Positions 44,540-56,877 of a stretch of 64,000 nt of DNA are shown here, piece after piece. The first letter of the stretch is position 1. Each line of letters begins with the position of its first letter. Where the stretch lies: contig NC_072893.1 in the NCBI RefSeq assembly GCF_027943255.1, forward strand, positions 35,920,001-35,984,000, given 5' to 3'. The notes beneath the pieces were generated by a model. That model worked only from the letters and a program-made list of their open reading frames with translations, ran no database searches and was not told the DNA's origin. The translations under genes were made by a program, and so were the position numbers. The DNA is from Anastrepha obliqua. Lineage: Eukaryota; Arthropoda; Insecta; Diptera; Tephritidae.

Positions 44540-46400
44540 AGTTTATGGAAAGGTAGGAAACCTTATTTTAAAGAATGTCTGGAATAAAACTTTCACAAAC
44601 TCCTAGCATTTCCTTCTTTTTCACATCAAAATTTTAATATCTTATTAAACTACCCCAATTTAAATTTTTAAAATATTTTTTATGCAGACGGCAACCCTAC
44701 TTTAAATACCATATGCCTGTAAAAAATTTTCTCAAACATTTCGCATACGATGTGCCATTTTAATATATTTTTTTTACTACCACTTTTTATTATTTTTTAG
44801 TTTTTATATAGTGGCAAGCCAATATAAAACCATATCAGTGAAGAAACTTCTGTTCAGTTTTTAGATAGGAGGCAACCCTATTTCACAGATCGTCTGGAAT
44901 AAAACTTTCATGAACTCTGCATTTCACGACAATATTTTTATATACTATTAATTACCGTATTTAAATTCAAATTTGAAATTGTGTGCACGGGGCAACCCTA
45001 TTCAAAACTTCATATTTATTTAAAAAAGGTTTTCTCAGCCTAATCTAATTTTGTACAACATTTTAATATATTATTTATCGACCATACTTCAGAAATTTTA
45101 AGTTTTTGGATAATTGGTAACCCTATTCAAAGCTATAAATTTCTGCGAGCAAGATTTCTTCAAACTGCTTTCATTTTACGACAAATTTTAATATACTATT
45201 TAGTTGCCATGTTTCATAAATGTTGAATTTTGTATAGGTGGCAACCCTATTTTTAAGAATGTCTGTAACAAAACTTTCATTTACTCTGCATTTCACGACA
45301 ATATTTTAAATTATTATTAATTACCACATTTAAATTAAAATTTGAACTTGCATGCACGGGGCAACCTTATTCAAAACCTCAAATTTATTTAAAAAATATT
45401 TCTTCAAACTATTTATTTTAAGGGGTTAGGGGTAGTCAGAGGCCCGAAAAAATGATGATTTTCACGAATTTTTTTTTTGCTACTTAATTAATTTATTTAA
45501 CAAAAATAAAAACATGGCATAAAAACATTATGTTTTAACTTGACTTCACCAAAATTTCAAAAAAAAAATTAATAATTGCAAAAGTTATCGCTGTTTGTGT
45601 GAAGCCCGTTTCTCCAGAAGTCCCTTGCGGTGAACATCACAAGTCCTTGCAGATTCATCTAAAACCAATCGGACAAAAAAAATTAGTTTTATTAATAGAT
45701 AATCTTGTGCCTGATCGAAGGTTTTTTTTTCAAAATGAACAAAATGGCGGCCTCAGAAAATGTTTTCCAGATTTTAGAGAAAAAAACCAACAGTTAATTG
45801 TTAAAAAAAAATCGAAATTTTTGAAAAAACAAAAATCCTTCGATCAGGCACAAGTTTTTTATGTTTTTCAAAAGCTGTATAAATTTTATTGAAATCTACG
45901 TAGCGGTTTTTAAGTTACAGTGTTCACCAGTTTGAAAAACATAGTTTTGAGAAAAACGCATTTAAAGTTTTGCTATCGGCTCCGGAGCGGCCGAGCGCCC
46001 TTTGTTAATTGTTGAATAACTTGAAAAGTATTTGTCGGATTCACTTCAAATTTTTACACAATATTTTTAAAATACTATACTTTAAGAAAATGCAAAAAAA
46101 AATCAATTTTTTGAAAATTCTGACTACCCCTAACCCCTTAATAAACTGAACTAACTTAATATTTTAATATATTATTAAAATATATCTTCAAATTTTAATA
46201 TTTTTTATTCAGGTGGCAACTCTATTTATTACTATTTTTGGATTAAATTGCTCTGAAATACCTTCCTTTTGGCACCGAGATTAAAAAATTTTAAGAACTT
46301 GCAAATTTATATTAATTAATTTGAATAATTTAGTTTGGCGGCAACTCAATTCAAAAATATGGTTCGCATGCATTAAATTTTTCACAAACTTCACTCATTC
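44540..46400. repeat. Minisatellite of about 125-bp units
   Basis: GGCAACCCTA or a close variant recurs at 44690, 44871, 44991, 45116, 45240, 45360, 46215 and 46340, with a weaker unit near 44556 and a partial one at 44813. Each is followed by similar TTCAAA and TTTAATATATTATTAATTAC-type blocks. Subtracting the 720-bp element inserted at 45418 restores the regular spacing of 120-136 bases. About ten diverged units. Confidence 0.85.
45418..46141 (+). mobile_element. TTAA-flanked element, family A, uninterrupted copy
   Basis: Perfect ends: TTAAGGGGTTAGGGGTAGTC and its complement, with TTAA at both sides (45418-45421 and 46138-46141). Length 724 bp. A 97-codon frame at 45599-45892 is shared in part with the copy at 0.96-2.59 kb (PVSPEVPCGEHHK). 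The substitutions between copies are not concentrated at third positions, so I treat it as non-coding. The element lies inside the minisatellite. Confidence 0.8.
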
Positions 46401-47799
46401 GTAGTATCTTTTTTTTTACTTTGTAGAGAAGTCTTAGCGTTACTTTGATTTTTGAAAACACTTCACTGGCGATTTCGAATGCAGCTTGGGGTAACTACTT
46501 ATTCTAGCTAAACGCACCCCAACATTGACAGCCATTATTTAATATAGAAAAAAGTAAAACCAGATCTCAAATAAGCTTTCGATATGGTTCTGAGGCTCAG
46601 ACTGCATCCCTTAAAGACCAATCGATTATTCAACTTTCTCTAATAAGCGCACCACTCTAATTTTTAATTTAAATCACTATAACGAAAAAATCGATACTTT
46701 TTCTCATTTCACTTTCACTTTTTAACTCGAAACACTCTTGATAACTTTTTTGTTTTATTTGTTTTTGATTTTTATTTTTTATTTCATACTTTTTCAGCAT
46801 CTCATATCACTTTCAAGTGCCTTATTTGCCAAACCACTCACAAACAAGCAAGACAATTTCCGTTTTTTTTTCATGAATTCGTGACCTTTGAAGTTTTAAC
46901 TGCAAACAAAAGAAGTAAAAATAGACGTACGCACAACATTATTTACTATGCAAGGAGAGCATCCTAAAATTTCAAGGACATGCACAAAGGCAGAGCGAAA
47001 TTGCCTTGCTAGTTAGAAAAAAGATGTTCGCACAGTCACAAAGCACAAAGCCACAAAGTGCGAGTACATTAAAGTTATACGCCTTGAATTGATATTTAAA
47101 ACAAGTATATGATATATTTTAACTAACGAAGCCGAAAAAAATTATTTTTAACTTAGCTACGTTTTTGAGCAGCCAACTGAAACACTTGTTTCGATTTGGT
47201 TAATTACCTCCAGCAATAAAATGCGCCAAAGGCGAAGCACAAAACGCAGCGAATCAGCAAAGTCGACGACGATGGTGGTGGTGGTGGTAGATGCAAGAGT
47301 TGAAGGAGAAAGTGGCAGAGGTGCTGATGGCAATTGAGATTTTCATTTTACGTCACTGGCGTTGATGGCCGCAATATCAAAAGATTTTGTGTACTTTGAA
47401 GGATTGCTAAAGGGGAATCTTTTGTTAATTTTTAATTTCAATCTTTTTAGTCGAAACTTTTTTTTAATTTTTCCACTTCTTTGCATTCACTTTGTAATTT
47501 CAATCACTGCGCGTCAGCTGAGCTAAGTAAGGTGAAACGACGGAAGGATGAGAAACGAACTTTGCAATAGAAAGAGCATAAGTAGCAGCAGGCTTCGCAC
47601 ATTTTATTGTATATTTTTTATAATTTTTCATAAACCATCCCACTTTTTGTGTAAATTTTACAAGTAACCTTGTAATTATCAATTCTTTTGCCACTTAAAA
47701 TCACTTAATCATTTAAGTTGTGCCTGAAGGGAGATGAGAAATAACTGGTTGTTTCCAAGCTTCATACTTAAAAAGTTGAACACCCGTCCTGCGTTTTGA
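46401..47799. other. No recognised feature
   Basis: AT-rich unique sequence with a short GGT run near 47275. No gene signal. Confidence 0.4.
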
Positions 47800-48500
47800 T
47801 TTTAGTGCCGCAAAACTGCTCACACCCGCATAAAACTCAATTGTTGAAGCAGCGCACAGTGACGCACTGCGTCAATGGTCACCGCGACCATTACCCGTAT
47901 AACGGCCGATCTATCAACCGGTTACTACGAAAGTGACGATCTTCGATCTAGTTCACGCTCACAAATTTGCCACCCAGTTAACCGTGCTCGTACTAGTTGC
48001 CTTCCCCGCTGCACACACGTCGACGTTGGCCGCGAATGCAGCGAGCGAGCCTTAGTCGCCCCGCAGGTGCGCAAAATAGGCTGCTGGGGGTGGCGAGTAG
48101 ATATTATACGTTAGCCACACACTTTTCTACCACATCCATTTGCACTTTTTCACAATTCTGCACCTCGTTTTCCTCCCTCCTCTTTATTCCCTCCCCTATG
48201 TTTATATCCTTTTTCCTTATTTCCGTTAATTCGTGTTTCTTCTGCACCACAATGGTAGATGTGGTGGCGTCGTAAACAGCGGGAGCAGCAACTACAACGA
48301 TAACGATAACAACAACAACAACGACAACGACAGCTAAAGCGGCAATGACGACGGCGACAACTTCGCTTGCGTACACGGTTCTTAGCATCGCGGCGTATAC
48401 CCAGCGACTATCGGCCCAAAGCACACTGGGTTTTCTGCAGACCGACCAACCACAGCGATAGCGGTGAAACAACCACCGACGCTGTGTCGGCAACGTCGTA
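47800..48500. promoter_or_regulatory. GC-richer unique patch with palindromes, possible promoter or leader
   Basis: This stretch is clearly less AT-rich than its surroundings and has many CG dinucleotides. It contains two abutting palindromes (47860-47892) and ends in an AAC-rich tract near 48300. Frames of 79 codons (plus) and 129 codons (minus) are present, but the latter is largely Val from the AAC repeat. A host promoter or 5' leader exon is plausible; no TATA box or initiator was found. Confidence 0.25.
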
Positions 48501-49097
48501 AAAATCGAGAAATTAGCCGAAACGAAGCGGTGTATGAGTTATTGTTATTGTTGTTGGTTATGCAAAAAACAAATTCGGCTAAAATGCAACACCAGCAACA
48601 CTAGGAATAGAGCTGCTCCGGCATATGCCGCATAAAAAAGCGCTGGGATTTCGCATGAATGTATATATGTGTGTAGCTATTTGGGAGATATGCTTACCTT
48701 GAGCTTTTTAGCCGATACAGCTTCAGATGGATGCCAGCATGTCGGAGAGCAGGAGCGCAAGAAAGGTAATTAGTGAGAGGAGCGTTCAAGAATAACGCAT
48801 TTTTTCTCTTTCTCTATCTGCCTCTTGTGAGAACTTTATCTGTAGTAGGTTTCAACGAGTTTGTTCGGTTAATATTTATTGTAATGGGTTACAACAACGA
48901 TCCGTGCAATAAGCACAATGTTAAAGAGAGCGGTGTAGTTAATTTTTGGTGGTCAAGTAGTTAGAGCGTCATCCTGCAGCGTGCGTAAAACGTCATTACT
49001 TGCAAAAAAGAACTTTCAAAAGCAGACAGTGAAGCGAAATGAAAAATTAGTGAATATATAAATATGTATAAATGTATATCATGCATTCATATGAACT
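48501..49097. other. No recognised feature
   Basis: No coding or repeat signal. Confidence 0.35.
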
Positions 49098-49832
49098 TTA
49101 AGGGGACAGATACCTGTAAAGGGCCATATTTCCCCTGATTTTCATTAAAATTATTTTTATTATTATGGCTATATTATTATTATATAATTTTTTCAAAATT
49201 GGCATTTTTTATATACTAAAATAATATGCAAACATTTTTTTTTTAATCATTTAAAATGGCAGATGTACACTCAATTCTTCCATGAAGGTCCCAGCGGGGC
49301 TTTTCAATCGGCGGTCATTTTAGCATCGGCGTCAGTGACCTGAATACAAAAAGCCAAACATTTTTTTGTTTATTAATGTCATAATTTCTATATGAATTAA
49401 AAAAAAAGGAAAAAACATTTGTGGAATAAAATGCTTAAAAAAAAGAGTTTTGGGGCCAATTTTCCTACTATTTTTGCTTCGAACAAATTATTTTTTCGAA
49501 AAATTTTCGAAAACTTATAAATTCGCATTAAAAGTAATATCATAAAAAGATGTGTGCAAAATTTCAAGGAGATCGGTCCATAACTTTTCGAGTTATCGCC
49601 TACGCCAATACGAAAAATATAGTTTTGAGAAAAACGCGTCTAAAGTTTGAATACAACGTAACTATACCTCTCCCAGCGCTCGAACGCAACACGGTTGACG
49701 ATCTATAATATAAGAAATACTTAAATTTACGTTCTCAAAATTTTTTGACATATTCTTAAAGGATTATATTAATATTTTATGAAAAAAAAAATTTTTTCTT
49801 TTTCGAAATTTTACAGGTATCTGTCCCCTTAA
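49098..49832 (+). mobile_element. TTAA-flanked element, family C
   Basis: TTAAGGGGACAGATACCTGT on the left and the exact complement ACAGGTATCTGTCCCCTTAA on the right. Length 735 bp including both TTAA sites. No coding capacity. The interior contains AAAATTTCAAGGAGATCGGT and ATAGTTTTGAGAAAAACGC, sequences shared with families A and D/E although the outer ends differ. Confidence 0.85.
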
Positions 49833-50791
49833 TATTTCTGGCAGGACGAAAGGTCCTTTACCATAAAATAATATTTTGAGAAAAATCAAAGTAAAAGAAA
49901 AGTAATAAGAAGTAATTAAGAATTATTCCAATAAAACAAATAAACAACAGTTTTTCTGGATGTGCTTGAAATGCTTGGTCCCCTATCCAGATTTCTAGGC
50001 AGCATGAAATCAGTTCGAGATTGCTTAATTATTCATTGATGTCTGCAAATGCCTCACAAGAAGAAAGATAGCCCAACCGATGTATAGGTTTACAACAAAA
50101 GGAACTTACCATCATTTCCGGGAATGGCCAGAAGTGATGCTATACAAGAAGCTCATAACTCCGGTCAAGTTTCCTCTTAGTGGTAACGAAACACTCGCTG
50201 ACCAAAAGGTCTGAGAGGCTCGCTTCCCTTCTGGTTCCACCAACTAACAACAAAACATTACTTTCGCACCTCGATTGTCGATGTGCCAGATTGGCTGAGT
50301 TTCACTTAGTGGTCCATAATCCATTAAATCCAGGACGACAACCAGATTTTTGGGTGCAAGGAATCATTATGGGTTTGAAAGGAAATACAGAGTTAGTTTG
50401 CCTTTTAGAGAACAATGGAGATATCCAGAATATCTTTTAGAAGAATTGACTAAAAATTTCTTCACTTACATCTTTAAGAGCAAAAACGCAACTGATGCTA
50501 GATAGCATCTGGAGGGAAAATGAGATTCTCTACCATTTTCATCATACTTAGTGTAACGAAGGGGCTAACTGACTGAAGATAGCGTGGATACCTCTTCAGA
50601 GTCTACCGTGATAGTCAGACTGCTCTAAAATGTGATAGTCAGACTACTCTGAAAAATGTCCGGATCTCATCTAAATTCTAGATCCGCTGCTCTCCCAATC
50701 GAACCAGATTTGTTCGTTGGAACTGAGATCTGGTGTAATGAACAAGCCTCGTATGAGGCATTTTATAAAAATTTTAAATTATGCATATTTG
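49833..50791. other. No recognised feature
   Basis: An 86-codon plus-strand frame at 50180 lacks recognisable motifs. A short direct repeat (GTGATAGTCAGACTGCTCT) occurs near 50610. Confidence 0.35.
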
Positions 50792-50799
50792 GTTGTGAC

Positions 50800-53694
50800 T
50801 AGAGTTGGGTTTCGGGAATTTCCCGACGGGAATTCTCGAGAAATTCTCAATATTTTTCCATCCCGAATCTCGAGAATTGAAATTTTTAGCATTTCGGGAA
50901 ATCCCGAATCTCGAGAATGTTTCAAGATTTCTCGAGAAATCCATTTTTTTTTTTAATTTTTGTTGTCAAATATTAAGAGAAAAAACAATTCTTTCAAAAG
51001 TAAAAGAATACACATACATATGATTAATACCTGGAAACACCAAACTGTAACGGCCATTATGTTACAAAGAATCGCACACTACATACTGTTTCGCAGAATC
51101 ACATACAATTCACACCATAGTTTCAATTGCTATGCGAAAAGCCACAACAGTATAACTGTTCCATTTGTTTGTTTGTTTGTTTTTTTTTTTTGTTTTAGGG
51201 TGACTACAGAGTAAATGCTAGATGCGTTGCTATGCTACGTCGAGGGAAAGCACTGTAACATCCTGCTGATGAAGTTTAGTTTTATGTGTTTCTTATATGT
51301 AGCAGCAGTTAAGCAATTAGAAATGCTTTGAAAATAGTCAAGCAATTTCAATTTGTTCGCAGACTGCACAGACGACGTGTATAAATTTATTTTTTGTAGT
51401 GAGCGGGTGCATTTCATTTTGTGGTACCTGATTAAGTATAAATTATACACCGTATAATAAAATATTTTGTGGTCCAAATATTATTTATTTTTAAGTTTTG
51501 AATCGACGTATCGTTGACTGTGAGTACCGGTTAGTTACTTCCTTTAAAAAACAAAATTTAAAACAAATTTTGAATTTTTAGCATTAAAAATCATGAGTTC
51601 AGAATACGAATACGACCAAGTGTGGCAGCTTTTCAAGCGATTTGACGACGAAGCAACATGTTTGAAATGCAATAAAATCATTAAATGCAAGTCATCGTCA
51701 ACATCTGGACTTCACCGTCACATGGAGAGGATACACAACATGAAGCGAAGGGAACATGAGGCTCCAAAAGAACAGCCACCAGCCAAGAAGACCCGAATTC
51801 TTCACAACTTTATCAATACTTCTTCCTCGCCTGAATCGCTTGAACAAATTGTTGCAAAAATTGTGTTCATTCGTAATAGTATCAGCCGCTTAGGATTTCA
51901 TCTTCCAAAGTGTCACAAAGCTGTTCTGGGTTTGGTTATGAAGTACTGCACGAAAATGAAAAGCGATTTGAAGATCAAAATTGAAAATTTTAAATCTACA
52001 TAGCGTATGTTCAGCTTGAGCATCGACGAGTGGACAAGCGTGCGAAACCGACGTTACATGAACATCCATATATATTATGACGATGGACAATCTGACAACC
52101 TTGGCCTGGTTCGCATTCAGGAATCATGTCCCGCTGAAAAAGTATATGAGCTCGTAAATGCAAAGCTTTCAGACTTCAATATAAAACTACAGTCCAACAT
52201 CGTGGCTATTACAAGTGATGGTGCCAGTGTCATGATCAAATTTGGGAGACTATCACCAGCGCATCAACAGATTTGCTACAATCACGGCATACATTTGGCG
52301 GTCATGGAGGTAATGTACCAGAAACGAAAAGTCGCAAACAGGATATACGATAGTGACGTAAGCGATGGAGACGATTCGGATGATAAAGGCTCCGATGAAA
52401 ATGAAAACAATGCAGCCAGTACTTCATTTTCCGACATTAATGCGGAAAACGCTTCCGATGACGAGGACGACAATATCGTATTTGTTGCTGACAAGACGGT
52501 CACTATAAAGTCTGCATTTGAAATCGTAAAAAAGGTTCGCAAGATAGTTTTGAAATTCAAGAACTCGCCTGTACGGAATGCCATCTTGCAGAATTATGTT
52601 AAAGAGGTCGAGAAGAAAGAGCTTTTCTTGCTGTTGGATTGCAAAACACGTTGGAATAGCCTGGAAACTATGCTGGCCAGATACATTTGCATCAGCGAGC
52701 ATGTTCGTAAGGCGCTCGACACTCTTAATTTAAATTTTATGGCCACTACTGACGCAGAAGAAAAGTATTGCGAGGATATCATAAATGCTCTTAAACCTAT
52801 ACGTGTTGCTGTAGAAGCACTTAGTCGCCAAAATGTGAACTTACTTGCTGCGGATTCTATTCTCAAATTTTTGTTCACAAAAATTGATAAAAGAAGCCGA
52901 AAACTACTTGGTTCGTCTATTTTCTACGAGCACTCAAGAAGACCAAGCAGTGTCTAGTTCTGACGATGATGACGAATTTGCAACCAACAACGTCGATGAA
53001 GAAGATATGGCGAAACAGCTTGAAAAATACGTTCAGCAATGCTCAAAACCGAAAGCAGACATTGCGCAACATGCGGCGAACCAGATGTTTTCGTCGCTTA
53101 GAAACGAGCTAAAACTATATGAAAAAACTGGAGAGAAAACACAAAATGTTGAAAGACTGATCGGGGCTTTTAACACTGTTAAGCCAACATCGACTCAAAA
53201 TGAGAGGAATTTTTCTACAGCGGGTAATTTTGCGGTAAATTCCAAAAAGCGTACGCGATTGTCAGACGAAGCCATTGACAGTCTGTGTTTTTTAAAACAT
53301 CATTTTGGGAAATAATGTTTACAATCACTTTTTTCTCCTATTTTAATAAGTATAATCATGAATTATTTTTGTTTTGAATTTTTTTGTAATTATTTTTGTT
53401 TCACTTTTTTGTTTGCAATAATTGAAATAGTAATATTTTCAAATATTTTTTTATGTAATTTATACTTTAATAAAAATAAATAAAAATAATATTTTATGAA
53501 ATTCATTGCTCTTACACTGGTTTTAGATTTTTTTTTTTTTAATTTTTTGGAATTTTTCCCGAATTTTCGAGAATTCTCGAGAAATCTCAAAAATTATTTT
53601 CGGGAAATCCCGCATCTCGAGAATTGAAATTTTCGTTATTTCGGGAAATCCCGATTCTCGAGATTGGGATTTTCTCGGGAAATACCCAACTCTA
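50800..53694 (+). mobile_element. hAT transposon with 8-bp target duplication
   Basis: Ends TAGAGTTGGGTTTCGGGAAT and the right-end complement TAGAGTTGGGTATTTCCCGA are hAT-type inverted repeats. They are flanked by the 8-bp duplication GTTGTGAC at 50792-50799 and 53695-53702. Subterminal DNA at both ends is packed with palindromic TCTCGAGA motifs, likely transposase-binding sites. Length 2895 bp, with the transposase gene in the middle. Confidence 0.95.
51593..53315 (+). pseudogene. hAT transposase, two lesions
   Basis: A BED zinc finger occupies residues 23-48 (CLKC, then HMERIH). After the linker come SIDEWTS with the first catalytic Asp, ITSDGASVM with the second, CYNHGIHLAV (the hAT CxxH motif), an acidic Asp/Ser-rich insert, CKTRWNS (the conserved Trp region), AVEALSRQNVNLLAADSILK with the likely catalytic Glu, and the C-terminal dimerisation block STQNERNFSTAGNFAVNSKK, followed by LSDEAIDSLCFL. 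Only two lesions are evident: a TAG at 52001-52003 and a one-base frameshift near 52885. The gene is therefore recently inactivated, if the reading is right. Confidence 0.92.
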
Positions 53695-53774
53695 GTTGTG
53701 ACGATGGAAGGCACACTTTCGTTGTTTTGAGCTTTCGGCACTGCAAGGGACTAATTTCTTTTTGAATCTTTAGT

Positions 53775-54150
53775 TTATTCTACCAAGATTCTTGCATCAT
53801 ACTTTTCTCTTCTCCAAATAACAATTGTCATAGCCGAAGCGTTTATATCCATTTGGACGTCATGATCCAGCCAACGTAGACGCTGGATCTTTATTCGCTG
53901 TGCTATGTCCATGTCGTCGTAAAGCTCAAGCAGCTCATTATTCCATCGCCTACGATATTCGCCGTCGGCAACGTGCAAGCAATTCAAGCGTCGCTTCATC
54001 GGATGCTATCATCGTCCAAGCTCGTGCGCCATACGTTAGGACGGGCATGATGAGAGCCTTGTAGAGTGTTAGTTTTGTTCGTCGAGAAAGGACTTTACTA
54101 CTCAGTGGCCTACTTAGTGGCCAAAGTAGCAAGTAGTAGTCTTAGTCGAG
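53775..54150 (-). pseudogene. LINE C-terminal fragment
   Basis: On the minus strand, LSRRTKLTLYKALIMPVLTY, GARAWTMIASDEATLELL, then in a shifted frame GEYRRRWNNELLELYDDMDI and IQRLRWLDHDVQMD. These are the standard post-RT blocks of RTE- or jockey-like insect LINEs (TLYKALIMPVLTYGAEAW; RLRWLGHVxRM). One frameshift near 54000. Confidence 0.75.
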
Positions 54151-55538
54151 AATGTTCGAAGTATTTAAATAGGGTTGAAGTCACCTAGCCACTGCGACCA
54201 GAAGCCAGAACTCTCTATTCGGTGGCAGATCTACATTGATAGGCCCTGCGTTTCCAGATACGATGATCTTAAAAAACGAAATTTGCTCTTGCCAGACGCT
54301 TTCAAGTGACCCATTTTGGGCTCTGCTGTTTTCTGTACTGCTGGATTCACCTATTGACATAACAGGTTCCACTACTGTGGGCATATAAAGACTTCGCCAT
54401 CGCTTCGCCACTGCATTCATGCGGGGTTTTGAAGGAAATAAAACAGCTGAAGATGTGCAATAGTCCGATACCTACACCTATTGCTCTGTCTTCTGTTTGA
54501 TCCTAGAGTGAATGATTGACTCAAGCGTCTGCATCTATCGTTGGTCTGTCTAAAACACTGCATCGTCTACAAAACTTCTCAAGCATAGAGCTCTTTCTTC
54601 AGAGCAAGCATAGAGCTCTTTCACTGAAGAACAAAATTATAACATAGATCCTTGCTTCAGTGCTTTAGATAGATTATGGACCCATTGGATATATTTGGAA
54701 ATAATAACTTACAATTCTGTGTGAAGCTAAAAACCACCCTACCCTTAAAAGGGACAGAGCGAATCCATCTATGCTAAAGCTCCAGGGTATATTCCAACTT
54801 CTGTCGACCTCGCTTGGCTTCCCGTTCTCCGACTATTTTAGTGTATTTCAAGCTGAGCAAATGGCTATAATTAAGAGGGAAGTTGTAGAAAATTGAACCA
54901 GCGGTACCCGGCACCAGATTTTCTGTTACGTTAGCCAATGGCATAGACAAGGTTTGTTTTGCAATTTCTATGCCGCTGTCTAGCTCTAGCCAGATGAAGA
55001 TTCATCACTTTGGGTGAACAATTTTTGAATGAGTTGGAAGATCTCAGCTCTGTGTAAATTAGGGAGCTGCAAAAGATTTTGATCACTTCACATTTTTTGC
55101 ATCTTCGCAAGCTCCTCAGCCGGCACCAAATTGGGTTATGAGCTTGAGTGTGTCCCATGGTGAACAATCGCTATAACGTCGCTCTACGAGGCGAATTTCG
55201 ACGTAAATCCATTGCCTCTTTTTTGATTACGAAATGCAGGAGATGGGTTCTACGTTGCTCACGCAGACTAGTAATGACAGTGTTTTGAGCTGAACGTACG
55301 CAAATTTAACAAAATGCGATATGGAGATACCCAATAAGTGACTTAGTGAACAGGTCTAACCTGGTAATCCTAGAGCAGTATTGGTATTCTCTGCTTATTA
55401 GTGACTATTAAACACCGTCAAAACTGGTGAGCGATTTCTGAATAAGATCTCTGAGTAATAAGAATTCTGAATTTCAGTGCAAATATTTGCAGCCAAAAAT
55501 ATTTGTGGAAAGAAGTTATAATCGATAAAGCTTGTCCA
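54151..55538. other. No recognised feature
   Basis: A minus-strand frame of 79 codons at 54181-54420 looks mildly protein-like but has no recognised motif. The rest is unassigned. Confidence 0.35.
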
Positions 55539-55924
55539 AAAAGTGGTTAAATTTCAAGGGCCGAGGTTGAATGTGAACCCCACCTAAACGTCAACGACAC
55601 CGTTGGACTTCTTTCTTTGGGGTTATTTGAAATAAAAGGTGTACGTCGATAAGCCAACAACAATTCAAGAGCTAAATGATGCGATAATTCGGACCATTAA
55701 TGGCATAGAACCTCAATTATGCCTCAGCGTCATCGAAAATTTGGGCCATCGGATGGAGGTGTGCCGCCGAGTGTGCGGCGGCCATTTGGCCGATATTTTG
55801 TTCCATACGTAATTGAGCGGTACCAGTATTATCATAATAAAGAGAAATGACAATAATTTCTTAAAGAAATTGTATTATATTTTATTCAAAATTAACACCG
55901 GCCCTTGAAACTTAACCACCCTTT
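55539..55924 (+). mobile_element. MITE from a mariner-like element (copy 2)
   Basis: The same structure as the MITE at 10485-10843, with AGTGGTTAAATTTCAAGGGC on the left and GGCCCTTGAAACTTAACCAC on the right. It retains VYVDKPTTIQELNDAIIR-like coding and the segment GGAGGTGTGCCGCCGAG, which is missing from copy 1. An in-frame TAA lies near 55630. Confidence 0.8.
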
Positions 55925-56355
55925 CTTTCTTTTTACTGATATACGGACCGTTCATACGCTATGATTGAAGAGGCCTACCCTCATATCTCGGACTCTCATA
56001 AGATGCTTATGAAACTCTAATTCTTTGCTCGGACATCTAGTAACTAAAAGCATTAACTCACACACAGCTCTTATAATATTACCTCCTTTCTCGCCTCCAT
56101 TTCAAGTGAACTTTCACATCAAGTTTGCTATTTATTTATTGACAACCATTTTCTTAAACAAAAGTTTCCCTAATATAATACATCAGCCACATACTTCAGG
56201 CCCACAAAAGTTCTGATTTCCAAAGAAAAGCTGCAAAGCCCACAGATGTGCTGAATAAACTTTTGAGATGAAAGTCTTTAAATTTTGAGCACGTAAACGG
56301 CATTTGAAATAACTTTGCTCTTAAATGAGTGCGCTCATGTAAGAGTGTGTGAGAT

Positions 56356-56374
56356 AGAGAGAGAGAGAGAGAGA
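56356..56374. repeat. (GA)n microsatellite
   Basis: About nine GA units after GAGATA. Confidence 0.9.
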
Positions 56375-56850
56375 AAGTGAGAATGACTATAAACTTTGCA
56401 ACTGTGTTACAGAATACTCATCACAGTTTCACTTATACGAGAACTGCGATTGGACTAATTCGACTTCTTGCGGCAACTGCGGGAGACTGTTGCTTTCCTG
56501 CGTAAAATTAACTCTACTGCTGCCGAATAACTGGATATCGACGAGACTGTCGCAAATTCGTAAGTGTGTTGTAGGCAATATAGGGCAGTAGTGGCAAACG
56601 AATGGAAGATAAGCCAAGTGCAAGGCAAACCCTTTTTTCTTGTTTTCTTAGCTTATTCTCCGCTTTCTTTGCTGCTTTTTCGCTATTCCTCTTCAAACCG
56701 AATTATGTTGGTCATAGTGAGTTTCGAGAAATATTTTGCACACCAGTTTCAAATACCGCAGCTGCTGTGTCTGTTGCCGCTGTGTTGAGTAAATATGCTG
56801 TGGTGGTGTGGTGAAAAATTAATGTCCGGGAAATTGTGAGGGCCAACTAA

Positions 56851-56877
56851 TGTGTGTGTGTGTGTGTGTGTGTGTGT
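56851..56877. repeat. (TG)n microsatellite
   Basis: Thirteen uninterrupted TG units. Confidence 0.95.

Noticed and set aside
48104..48493. A 129-codon minus-strand protein with a poly-Val segment
   Set aside because: The Val run comes from an AAC microsatellite and the rest shows no domain.
54181..54420. A 79-codon minus-strand frame near a LINE tail
   Set aside because: No LINE motif or other domain could be matched, so it was left unassigned.
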